Positions 1 to 5,769 of a stretch of 6,854 bases of DNA are shown here, piece after piece. The notes beneath the pieces were generated by a model. The model was not told the DNA's origin. It saw nothing but the letters and a program-made list of their open reading frames with translations, and did no database searches. Origin of the DNA: Candidatus Cloacimonadota bacterium. Lineage in GTDB: Bacteria > Cloacimonadota > Cloacimonadia > Cloacimonadales > WRIO01. Every line of letters begins with the position of its first letter. The stretch's first letter is position 1. The stretch lies in NCBI GenBank assembly GCA_009782695.1, contig WRIO01000062.1, forward strand, positions 1 through 6,854, in the 5' to 3' direction. Position numbers and translations under genes: made by a program.

Positions 1-2
1 AA

Positions 3-1847
3 CAGATAAAAGAAAGGTTGCTCAGCCCACATCGGTTGATCCTGCAGACCTGCGAACTTGTGATACCCCAAAAAGCTACAAAAATCTCGGAAACTTTCAC
101 CAGCAAGGCAGAGGACATCGACCCAGATGCCTGGAAAAATCAACTAATCTACGGCGATAACCTGCTGGTGATGCAAGCACTACTTGGCGATAAACTACAA
201 AGATATGCAGGCAAAATCGACCTGATATACATCGACCCACCCTTTGATAGCAAGGCAGACTACCGCACAAAGATAAAGCTACTGTCCAGTGAACTGGAGC
301 AAAAACCCTCTGTGATAGAGCAGTTTGCTTACAGCGACACCTGGCAGGACGGCACTGTGTCATATCTGAAAATGCTGTATCCCCGACTGTATTTGATGCG
401 AGAACTACTTAGCGAGAAAGGCTCAATCTATGTGCATGTGGACTGGCACGCAGGACACTATGTAAAGATACTGCTCGACGAGATATTCGGGAAAGAAAAT
501 TTTCAAAACGAAATTATCTGGCATTATAGAAGATGGTCTGCTCCTTCAAAGTATTTTCAAAGATTACATGATAGTCTTTTTTGGTATGCAAAAACTGAAA
601 AAGAAAAGATATTTAATGAAGTTTATGTAAAACCCGCAAATGAGGAAAAAGGTGTAAAAGAGAAATATCAAAAGGATGTAGATGGACGTCTTTATAGATG
701 GCAGAGTTTACGGGGTGAAAGATATAAAATATATAGGGATGAAAGAGGAGTGTTAGCAGGCGATGTTTGGGATATTTCATACTTACATCCTTCAGCAAAA
801 GAAAGACTGTCATACGGTACACAAAAACCAGAATCCCTGCTAGAACGCATCATCAAAGCCTCATCCAATGAAAACTCTATAATAGCCGACTTCTTTGGAG
901 GTTCTGGCACCACAGCATCGGTAGCCGAAAAGCTTAAAAGACGGTGGATAACTACTGACATCGGCAAGCCAGCTATCATGATCATGCGAAAGCGTTTGGT
1001 GGATAACGACTCGAAAGCGTTTTATTATCAGGCGGTGGGTGACTACCAAAAAGAAGTATTCTCCACGCAGAAAGAGATAAAAAAGATAGGCGATTTGGCT
1101 CAGATAGTTTTGGGACTTTATGGAGCTATGCCATTTTCAGCGGAGGAGAGTGAGCTGCGAAACATAGGCAGGATGCATGGTGGTCGCACATTGGTGTATG
1201 TGGATAGCCCGAATAAGCTCACAGGTTTACCGACATTAAAAAAGGCAATAGAACTGAGGCAGTCGCTACTGGGTGGAGGTTGGAATAAAGTGGTTGTGCT
1301 GGGTTGGAACTTTTCCTTTGACATAGCTGATGCTATACGGGAGATACATAAAACCGACAAGAACCTAGAGGTGCTTGTGATCCCTCCGGATTTGATGGAC
1401 AAGCTTCGGTCAAAATCAACTTATGAGAAGCTTGCGAAGTCTGGCGATGTGCGGTTTAGCAGTCTGCAATACCTCACTGTGAAACCTGTAATAAAAGAGA
1501 AAATAAAGGATGATAAAGAAAATGAGCTACTTACTATCACGCTTGACAACTATATCCTGCTTTCGCCAGATGCCCTGCCGATAGACGACAAGAACAAGAA
1601 GCTGCTTGATAATATCATCAAAACAAACCCATTGGCTTTGATAGAATACTGGAGCATAGACCCAGACTTTGATGGTGAGCTTTTCTGCTCGAAGTGGCAA
1701 GATTACCGAGATAATATAAACAACACAAATTTGCAAGTAAAGATCACTGCAGTATTAGAAGTGCCTGCGAAGAAAGACACTCGGAAAATATGCGTAAAGG
1801 CTGTGGATATCTTCGGTTTTGAAAGCGTAGTGATACAGGAGGTCTAA
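3..1847 (+). CDS. mod: Type III-like restriction-modification DNA methyltransferase (Mod), 5' partial
   Basis: This subunit should transfer a methyl group from S-adenosylmethionine to an adenine N6 (less likely cytosine N4) and give the Mod-Res complex its sequence specificity. Numbering residues from the TTG at 18, catalytic motif IV DPPF lies at 73-76 after YIDPPF context. The SAM-binding motif [10 protein letters not shown], lies at 291-299. Motif IV before motif I is the beta-class order used by Type III Mod proteins. Residues about 160-255, between them, are the presumed target-recognition region. Residues about 360-609 form a C-terminal part that I infer contacts Res. The frame is open to the window edge, and no in-frame ATG precedes the catalytic core, so the real start is probably upstream. 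TTG at 18 or GTG at 60 are weak alternatives. The stop TAA overlaps the ATG of a small frame (TAATG), and res follows 131 bp later. Base composition falls sharply over the recognition region. Family assignment is firm; the target site cannot be read from sequence. Confidence 0.9.
   Translation, partial: QIKERLLSPHRLILQTCELVIPQKATKISETFTSKAEDIDPDAWKNQLIYGDNLLVMQALLGDKLQRYAGKIDLIYIDPPFDSKADYRTKIKLLSSELEQKPSVIEQFAYSDTWQDGTVSYLKMLYPRLYLMRELLSEKGSIYVHVDWHAGHYVKILLDEIFGKENFQNEIIWHYRRWSAPSKYFQRLHDSLFWYAKTEKEKIFNEVYVKPANEEKGVKEKYQKDVDGRLYRWQSLRGERYKIYRDERGVLAGDVWDISYLHPSAKERLSYGTQKPESLLERIIKASSNENSIIADFFGGSGTTASVAEKLKRRWITTDIGKPAIMIMRKRLVDNDSKAFYYQAVGDYQKEVFSTQKEIKKIGDLAQIVLGLYGAMPFSAEESELRNIGRMHGGRTLVYVDSPNKLTGLPTLKKAIELRQSLLGGGWNKVVVLGWNFSFDIADAIREIHKTDKNLEVLVIPPDLMDKLRSKSTYEKLAKSGDVRFSSLQYLTVKPVIKEKIKDDKENELLTITLDNYILLSPDALPIDDKNKKLLDNIIKTNPLALIEYWSIDPDFDGELFCSKWQDYRDNINNTNLQVKITAVLEVPAKKDTRKICVKAVDIFGFESVVIQEV
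481..780 (+). other. AT-rich target-recognition segment inside mod
   Basis: A hand count gives about 97 G+C in 300 bases (32%) here, against about 169 in the 360 bases 121-480 (47%) and about 53 in the 120 bases 841-960 (44%). The segment encodes residues about 155-254, lying between the conserved motif IV block and the [13 protein letters not shown] block that precedes motif I. That is where the DNA target-recognition domain sits in beta-class enzymes. The reading frame is uninterrupted. I infer that this segment was acquired by recombination from another mod allele, which would change target specificity while keeping the catalytic core. Confidence 0.55.
1830..1847 (+). repeat. Direct repeat, left copy, at the mod 3' end
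   Basis: The 18 bases gtgatacaggaggtctaa encode the last Mod residues VIQEV and the stop. They also contain the AGGAGG Shine-Dalgarno at 1837-1842. A copy with one mismatch lies at 1958-1975, exactly 128 bp downstream. The two copies bracket the repeat-derived insert between mod and res. Confidence 0.85.
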
Positions 1848-1975
1848 TGAATATAAACCACCCCGTCCGCAAGCGTCCACCCCTCCAATTTGGAGGGGAA
1901 TTAGCCACACCCCGTCTACTTCGTAGCCACCCCTCTCCTCAGGAGCGTGGAAAATTTGTGATACAGGAGGGCTAA
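1847..1975 (+). CDS. 42-codon open frame created by the repeat insert between mod and res
   Basis: The frame begins at an ATG overlapping the mod stop (TAATG), with AGGAGG at 1837-1842 four bases upstream. It stays open across the whole palindromic repeat to a TAA at 1975, four bases before the res ATG. The predicted peptide is basic and proline-rich, starting [17 protein letters not shown]. It ends VIQEG, echoing the VIQEV end of Mod because the insert is flanked by a duplicated 18-base sequence. The middle is simply translated repeat DNA and I recognise no domain. It may have no function as a protein. What matters is that ribosomes leaving mod could be carried across the insert to res, preserving translational coupling. 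Whether it is translated is unknown. Confidence 0.4.
   Translation: MNINHPVRKRPPLQFGGELATPRLLRSHPSPQERGKFVIQEG
1858..1946 (+). repeat. REP-like palindromic repeat, two diverged monomers
   Basis: Two related units lie head to tail. The first, 1858-1902, reads ccaccccgtccgcaagcgtc and then a hairpin cccctcca/tggagggg. The second, 1904-1945, reads ccacaccccgtctacttcgt and then a weaker hairpin ctcct-c-aggag. The first unit matches the reverse complement of 5200-5247. Repeats of this style are common between genes in Bacteroidota-type genomes. This is recollection of style, not a database match. Confidence 0.7.
1958..1975 (+). repeat. Direct repeat, right copy, carrying the res Shine-Dalgarno
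   Basis: gtgatacaggagggctaa matches 1830-1847 except for one base (t to g, turning the Val codon into Gly). Its codon phase within the 42-codon frame is the same as in mod, so both end VIQE-X-stop. It probably arose as a duplication when the repeat entered the junction. Confidence 0.85.
1965..1970 (+). promoter_or_regulatory. Ribosome binding site of res
   Basis: A perfect AGGAGG sits eight bases before the ATG at 1979 and fixes that start. It lies inside the right direct repeat, so res appears to use a duplicated copy of the signal at the end of mod. Confidence 0.85.
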
Positions 1976-1978
1976 GTC

Positions 1979-4930
1979 ATGGGAACTAATAAAAACATCG
2001 GGACAAGGTCTTTACCGCTGAAGTTTGCACAAACACTTACAAAGGAAGTAAATGCAGCTTGGGAGAGCGGTGATATGCTGCAAAAAGTGACCTCTATCAC
2101 TGCAGAACTGCTAAAATACTGGTTTGATGAGAGCCACTGCGACACCAGAGATGTAAACTTTCACGCAGGGCAAAAGCAAGCGATAATAAATGCGATTTAT
2201 GTGTATGAAGTGCTACGGACACAGACTGTGATGGATATGTGGGAGGCTGTGGATGAGCTGTCATTGGGTGCCATGGGGGTCAGTGAGATAGCAAAAGACA
2301 AGTATAGTCTGCGAAAGTATTGCGTCAAAATGTCCACAGGCACAGGGAAAACCTGGGTGATGCATGCCTTACTGATATGGCAGTATCTAAATGCAACTGC
2401 TACACAAACAGGCTATGACTCGCCACTCGAACAAACATATACAAACAATTTTTTGCTGATAGCCCCTGGACTGATAGTGTATGAGAGACTCTTGGGTGCT
2501 TTTCTGGGAAAGGAAAGAGCCAGTGGGGAGCGTGACTTTTTGCTGTCCGATTTTTATACATATCGTGAGCTTTTTATTCCTGCACCTTTTAGAGAGCAGT
2601 TATTTAATTTCCTCCGAACGAGTGTGGTGAAAAAAGACGATATAATGCAGAAAAGCTTAGGCAATGGAGTGATAGTCATCACAAACTGGCATTTGTTTAT
2701 GAATCAAGGAGAAGAGGCGGAGAAATACTCCGATCCAGCAGATGCTGTCAGTATAGTAAAAGAACTACTACCTCTAACCCCAGGAGTGTCTGCGGGCAAT
2801 AGTCTGGACACTTTGGACAAAAGACACCTATCTGGAAACGAGCTGGAAGCCCTTTCCAAACTGCCGAGCCTGATGGTGATCAATGATGAGGCTCATCATA
2901 TCCATGAGAACAAGATTTATGGCGAAAGTAAAGAAGTGGAGTGGCAAAAGACACTAAATATAATCTCGCAGAATATCTCTGATAACTATCTGCAGCTCGA
3001 TTTTAGTGCTACTCCATATAATGTGACAGGTGGCGGGGATAAACGCACTAAGCATTATTTTCCACATATCATCGTCGATTTTGACCTATACACAGCCATT
3101 CACAGCGGGCTAGTGAAGATCATCACCCTTGACAAAAGGCAAGAACTAGCCAATATCCCCCTCGAAGAGCTTGACTTTCGGGCTACTAGAGATGCAGGAA
3201 ACGCAGCACTAGCACTCTCCGAAGGGCAGAAGATTATGCTCGATGCAGGAGTGGTGAAGCTGAAAATCTTGGAAGATAACTTCCTGCATATCACCAGAGA
3301 GGACACGAAACAAAAGCACCCAAAGTTACTTGTTATCTGTGAAGACACAAAGGTTTCGCCCTTAGTGCAAGAGTATTTGGTGCTATACAAAGGCTTTGCC
3401 GAAAATGAAGTGATGAAAATCGACTCTTCTGCAAAAGGCGAGATACCCGAAAAAGAGTGGAAAGAAGTTAAGCAGCGGCTGTTTGATATAGATAACCATA
3501 GCCACCCGAAAGTAATCATCTCTGTCCTGATGCTGCGTGAAGGCTTTGATGTAAATAATATCTGCGTGATAGTTCCACTGCGGTCAAGCAAGTCTGATAT
3601 ACTGCTCGAACAGATAGTTGGTCGGGGGCTAAGGTTAATGTGGCGTGGAGGCGATTTTGAAGAGATGAAAAGAGAGAATCGAGAGAATATATTTAAAAAG
3701 AAGGTCGCCCCGAGTAATCTAATGGATATTTTAAGCATAATCGAGCACCCTGCATATAATGAGTTTTATCGCGATTTGATAGAAAAGGGAGAGGTTTTCG
3801 AAGACACCAGTGGCGACAAATCAAACCCCATAGGCGATTTGGAGCTGATACACCTAAAACCAAACTATGCAGAATATGATATTTATATACCTATGATTTT
3901 GCACGACAAAGAGGAAGTGCTGCGAGAAGAAGGTAACTGGATGTATGGATTAAAGCCGTATAATGGCATACCTTTTGAAGCCCTAAAAAAGATGACTGCA
4001 GACCAAGGGAATGTGTTTTATAGTGAAGAAATCACAGTGGAGACAAGGTTCGGTAAGTATAAAGTAACAGATAGCATCATAGACGCTGACTGCTACAATA
4101 TCTTTTTAGCGAAGGTTTTGGCTCTGATACTGAGTGCTACTGACAAAGGAGGGCGAGGGAAAAACCTGCCCAAAATGCAGATAAACAATCACAGAATAAT
4201 GAGCGTGCTAGATACATTCATTCGGCAAAGGCTTTTTGATAGGGACTTTAACCCTCTGTATGACGAAAACTGGCGAATACTGATACTAAAAGGAGCCGGG
4301 GTGATAGACCATATTATCAAGGAAATCACCCGCGTTTGCTGGGAAATGCAAAACGAAGTCTCAGTCATAGATGCAGAGGTTAGTAAGCGGTATTTTTCGG
4401 AATGTAGCCCTTTAAAAATTAGGTCAAATTACAGAATAAAAGTGGCGAAATCTATATTCGAATATCTGCCATTCCCCTCGAATAAAGGCGAATTTGAAAG
4501 GGCTTTTATGGAGTTTATAGATAATGACAGCCAAGTGGATAGATTTATAAAAGTCAAAGAACATATACACAACTTTTGCCGGATATTCTACTTGCGCAGT
4601 GACGGGATGATCAGCGCATACTTCCCAGATTTTGTAGTGAAAATCGGCGATGAAATGTATGTGGTGGAGACAAAGGCTCAAAAGGACTTCTCGAATGAAG
4701 ATGTGATATCAAAGAAAAAGTCTGCCACAGAATGGTGCCGCAAGGTCAATGAGCTGGAAGAGTCTGACCGTATGCATTGCACCTGGTTTTATTCCATGGT
4801 GTCAGATGCTGTGTTTTATTTGTATCGGAAAGATGGTTCTTTGGCTCATAATCTTCTGAGAATAGGACACCAGCATACCAAAGAAAAACGAACCGGACAA
4901 ATGGTGATAGATGACTTGATAGAAGAGTAG
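1979..4930 (+). CDS. res: Type III-like restriction endonuclease subunit (Res): SF2 helicase plus PD-ExK nuclease
   Basis: Res cleaves unmodified DNA in complex with Mod, using ATP to communicate along DNA between sites. The 983-residue length is normal for Type III Res. Helicase motifs are complete and in order: Walker A STGTGKT at 119-125, Walker B/motif II DEAH at 303-306, motif III SAT at 343-345, motif V LREGFD at 519-524 and motif VI QIVGRGLR at 545-552. A PD-ExK nuclease follows at the C terminus, with PD at 883-884 and ExK as E897-T-K899, preceded by an EFERAFMEFI helix (838-847) of the kind seen before this fold. No frameshift or missing catalytic residue is visible, so the enzyme looks active. 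It lies downstream of mod in the usual Type III order and is expected to share its transcript; an AGGAGG sits eight bases before the ATG. Repeat A begins three bases after the stop. A stand-alone helicase role is unlikely given the mod partner. Confidence 0.93.
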   Translation: MGTNKNIGTRSLPLKFAQTLTKEVNAAWESGDMLQKVTSITAELLKYWFDESHCDTRDVNFHAGQKQAIINAIYVYEVLRTQTVMDMWEAVDELSLGAMGVSEIAKDKYSLRKYCVKMSTGTGKTWVMHALLIWQYLNATATQTGYDSPLEQTYTNNFLLIAPGLIVYERLLGAFLGKERASGERDFLLSDFYTYRELFIPAPFREQLFNFLRTSVVKKDDIMQKSLGNGVIVITNWHLFMNQGEEAEKYSDPADAVSIVKELLPLTPGVSAGNSLDTLDKRHLSGNELEALSKLPSLMVINDEAHHIHENKIYGESKEVEWQKTLNIISQNISDNYLQLDFSATPYNVTGGGDKRTKHYFPHIIVDFDLYTAIHSGLVKIITLDKRQELANIPLEELDFRATRDAGNAALALSEGQKIMLDAGVVKLKILEDNFLHITREDTKQKHPKLLVICEDTKVSPLVQEYLVLYKGFAENEVMKIDSSAKGEIPEKEWKEVKQRLFDIDNHSHPKVIISVLMLREGFDVNNICVIVPLRSSKSDILLEQIVGRGLRLMWRGGDFEEMKRENRENIFKKKVAPSNLMDILSIIEHPAYNEFYRDLIEKGEVFEDTSGDKSNPIGDLELIHLKPNYAEYDIYIPMILHDKEEVLREEGNWMYGLKPYNGIPFEALKKMTADQGNVFYSEEITVETRFGKYKVTDSIIDADCYNIFLAKVLALILSATDKGGRGKNLPKMQINNHRIMSVLDTFIRQRLFDRDFNPLYDENWRILILKGAGVIDHIIKEITRVCWEMQNEVSVIDAEVSKRYFSECSPLKIRSNYRIKVAKSIFEYLPFPSNKGEFERAFMEFIDNDSQVDRFIKVKEHIHNFCRIFYLRSDGMISAYFPDFVVKIGDEMYVVETKAQKDFSNEDVISKKKSATEWCRKVNELEESDRMHCTWFYSMVSDAVFYLYRKDGSLAHNLLRIGHQHTKEKRTGQMVIDDLIEE

Positions 4931-4932
4931 TC

Positions 4933-5050
4933 CGTAGGGAACGATGCCATACCCAACTTCGTTGGGAGTTACGAGTTACTAGTTACAAATGACAAATTAT
5001 TGTGTCCCTTGGACTGATTTTTTAAGCGAACATCGTTCCGAAACATCTGT
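4933..5050 (+). mobile_element. Repeat A, copy 1: MITE-like element with 9-bp terminal inverted repeats
   Basis: This 118-bp segment recurs at 6326-6442 with about nine differences (roughly 92% identity by eye). Within it, ggaacgatg at 4938-4946 and catcgttcc at 5031-5039 form perfect 9-bp terminal inverted repeats spanning 102 bp. It also holds a small hairpin cccaac-ttc-gttggg just after the left end and another, gtcc-ctt-ggac, near 5004-5014. There is no transposase in the window, so it would need to be moved in trans. It starts three bases after the res stop, and its first hairpin could help end transcription, though no T-run follows. Confidence 0.65.
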
Positions 5051-5163
5051 CCGCAGGACACCTTCTTTTCCCCGTCCCGACAGGAAGGGGTGGCAGGCTT
5101 GCCTGACGGGGCAGGGGGTTTTCATCCGTCGGAAGCAAACATTTTTCGTAGGGAAGGCAACCC
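5043..5163 (+). repeat. Repeat B, copy 1
   Basis: About 121 bp that recur in the same orientation at 5307-5426, an offset of 264 bp, at about 90% identity. The core is a nested palindrome: ccccgtc at 5070-5076 pairs with gacgggg at 5105-5111, enclosing caggc-tt-gcctg at 5094-5105. It is bordered by a gtcc-gca-ggac hairpin and by the gggaaggcaacccc arm. It abuts and slightly overlaps repeat A. Confidence 0.75.
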
Positions 5164-5175
5164 CTTGCCTTCCGC
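5148..5175 (+). repeat. GGAAGGCAA/TTGCCTTCC hairpin, copy 1
   Basis: ggaaggcaa at 5152-5160 and ttgccttcc at 5165-5173 are perfect 9-bp arms around a cccc loop, flanked by cgtag and g. A second complete copy lies at 5660-5683, and a left-arm-only copy at 5410-5426. No T-run follows, so it is not a convincing intrinsic terminator. Confidence 0.65.
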
Positions 5176-5199
5176 CACATTTGTGCGAAGCACACCCTA

Positions 5200-5247
5200 A
5201 ATTCCCCTCCAATGATGGAGGGGTGGACACGCCAGTGGACGGGGTGG
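5200..5247 (-). repeat. REP-like CCCCTCC/GGAGGGG repeat, inverted copy
   Basis: The hairpin cccctcca-atga-tggagggg at 5204-5223 is followed by tggacacgccagtggacggg. Read on the minus strand it matches the first monomer at 1858-1902, with different loop bases but the same stem. The same family therefore sits on both sides of res in opposite orientation. Confidence 0.7.
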
Positions 5248-5306
5248 TTATGATAGATGTGGATGATATGTCTGCTCCGCAGAATGTGTATGATGTGATA
5301 TAATAA
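5248..5306. other. Short unique patch between repeats
   Basis: About 59 bp match no other part of the window. They read in phase with the preceding repeat as a short acidic tail (IDVDDMSAPQNVYDVI) ending in TAA TAA at 5304-5309, so they could be the 3' remnant of a lost gene. I do not recognise the peptide and no start is evident apart from translated repeat DNA. Confidence 0.3.
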
Positions 5307-5426
5307 ACATCCGTCCGAAGGACACCTTCTTTTCCCCGTCCCGACGGGAAGGGGTGGCAGGCTTGCCTGACGGGGCAGGTGGTTTCACCCGTGCGAAGCA
5401 CACATTTTTCGTAGGGAAGGCAACCC
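5307..5426 (+). repeat. Repeat B, copy 2
   Basis: This is the second copy of the unit at 5043-5163, with the same order: gtccgaaggac hairpin, ccccgtc...gacgggg palindrome with inner caggc-tt-gcctg, gtgcgaagcac hairpin, then cgtagggaaggcaaccc. Unlike copy 1, the right arm of the GGAAGGCAA hairpin is missing, and a CATTCAGAGC repeat begins in its place. Confidence 0.75.
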
Positions 5427-5427
5427 T

Positions 5428-5452
5428 CGTCATTCAGAGCGAAGCGAAGAAT
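5428..5452 (+). repeat. CATTCAGAGCGAAGCGAAGAAT repeat, forward copy
   Basis: cgtcattcagagcgaagcga and the next five bases match, in reverse complement, 6641-6665 over 25 bases. Near-identical GTCATTCTGAGCGAAGCGAAG-type sequences are familiar dispersed repeats in several bacterial groups. Here it interrupts the expected right arm of a GGAAGGCAA hairpin. Confidence 0.7.
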
Positions 5453-5504
5453 CCAGTTTACACATCAGTCCGTAGGACACGATAGGTGTCCCGTTTGGGA
5501 CATA

Positions 5505-5644
5505 ATATCAATAGAAATAAAGCACCACCACACCCTCCTTTTTCACCCAAAACAGCAAAGCTGTTTTGGGCGAAAAAGGGATATTTTATGGGAATTTGGT
5601 TTTCTATTGATATGTAGTACCTAAAGGCACATTTATATGGAAAC
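5505..5644 (+). mobile_element. Repeat C, copy 1: long hairpin element with 13-bp inverted ends
   Basis: The part 5537-5644 recurs at 6510-6617, with seven differences in 108 bases. Its core is a 20-bp stem, 5537-5556 with 5560-5579 around loop aaa, containing one A-C mismatch. In this copy atatcaatagaaa at 5505-5517 and tttctattgatat at 5601-5613 form a perfect 13-bp outer inverted repeat, giving a 109-bp MITE-like unit. A further conserved tail to 5644 includes cctaaaggca. A nine-codon frame (ATG 5588 to TAG 5617) is retained in both copies. No T-run follows the stem, so a classic terminator is not supported. Confidence 0.6.
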
Positions 5645-5659
5645 CATGGGGGATGAAAT

Positions 5660-5683
5660 CGGAAGGCAAGGAGTTGCCTTCCT
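5660..5683 (+). repeat. GGAAGGCAA/TTGCCTTCC hairpin, copy 2
   Basis: ggaaggcaa at 5661-5669 and ttgccttcc at 5674-5682 are perfect 9-bp arms around loop ggag, against cccc in copy 1. It lies about 90 bp upstream of the DUF1016 gene and is the last repeat before it. Confidence 0.65.
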
Positions 5684-5704
5684 TACATTTTTATTTAATA
5701 TAAA

Positions 5705-5731
5705 TTGACAAAAAAGCGCTAATATTTTCGT
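5705..5731 (+). promoter_or_regulatory. Possible promoter of the DUF1016 gene
   Basis: A perfect TTGACA at 5705-5710 lies in an AT-rich stretch. No good sigma-70 -10 box occurs 16-18 bases later. TATTTTCG at 5724-5731 is one base off the Bacteroidota -7 pattern TAnnTTTG, but the spacing is short. The similar TTGACA-n-AAAAAGC before the next gene (6761) gives some support. Confidence 0.25.
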
Positions 5732-5769
5732 TGGTATTGATATAAAACATAAGGGATGTTTATTACTTT

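Larger units (their letters stand above)
5048..5478 (+). repeat. Dispersed GTCCGNAGGAC / GTGCGAAGCAC mini-hairpins (five copies)
   Basis: Five short stem-loops share the pattern GT-S-C-GNA-G-S-AC. They are gtcc-gca-ggac at 5049-5059, gtgc-gaa-gcac at 5183-5193, gtcc-gaa-ggac at 5313-5323, gtgc-gaa-gcac at 5391-5401 and gtcc-gta-ggac at 5468-5478. Both arms change together (C-G to G-C), the loop is always GNA, and flanks often read acat...acac. This suggests selection or copying as a folded unit. A sixth copy is at 6441-6451. Confidence 0.65.

Noticed and set aside
18..1847. Phase-variable mod controlled by simple sequence repeats
   Set aside because: No tandem short repeat or long homopolymer tract occurs in the visible part of mod. 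The 5' end outside the window could not be examined.
3100..3738. A 212-codon open frame on the minus strand
   Set aside because: It lies fully opposite the helicase motifs of res, which are intact on the + strand, and its serine/phenylalanine-rich product looks like a complementary-frame shadow.
4989..5303. A 104-codon open frame on the + strand after res
   Set aside because: Most of it is translated repeat A, repeat B and REP-like DNA, with no ribosome binding site at its ATG. Repeat sequence free of stops explains its length.
5537..5579. Intrinsic terminator
   Set aside because: The stem is long and strong, but the bases after it (gatatttta on the + strand, no T-run on the minus strand) do not form the required uridine tract. 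Kept as a repeat element instead.
4931..5760. CRISPR-like array
   Set aside because: Repeats are of several kinds and unequal lengths, irregularly spaced, with no regular unique spacers and no cas genes.
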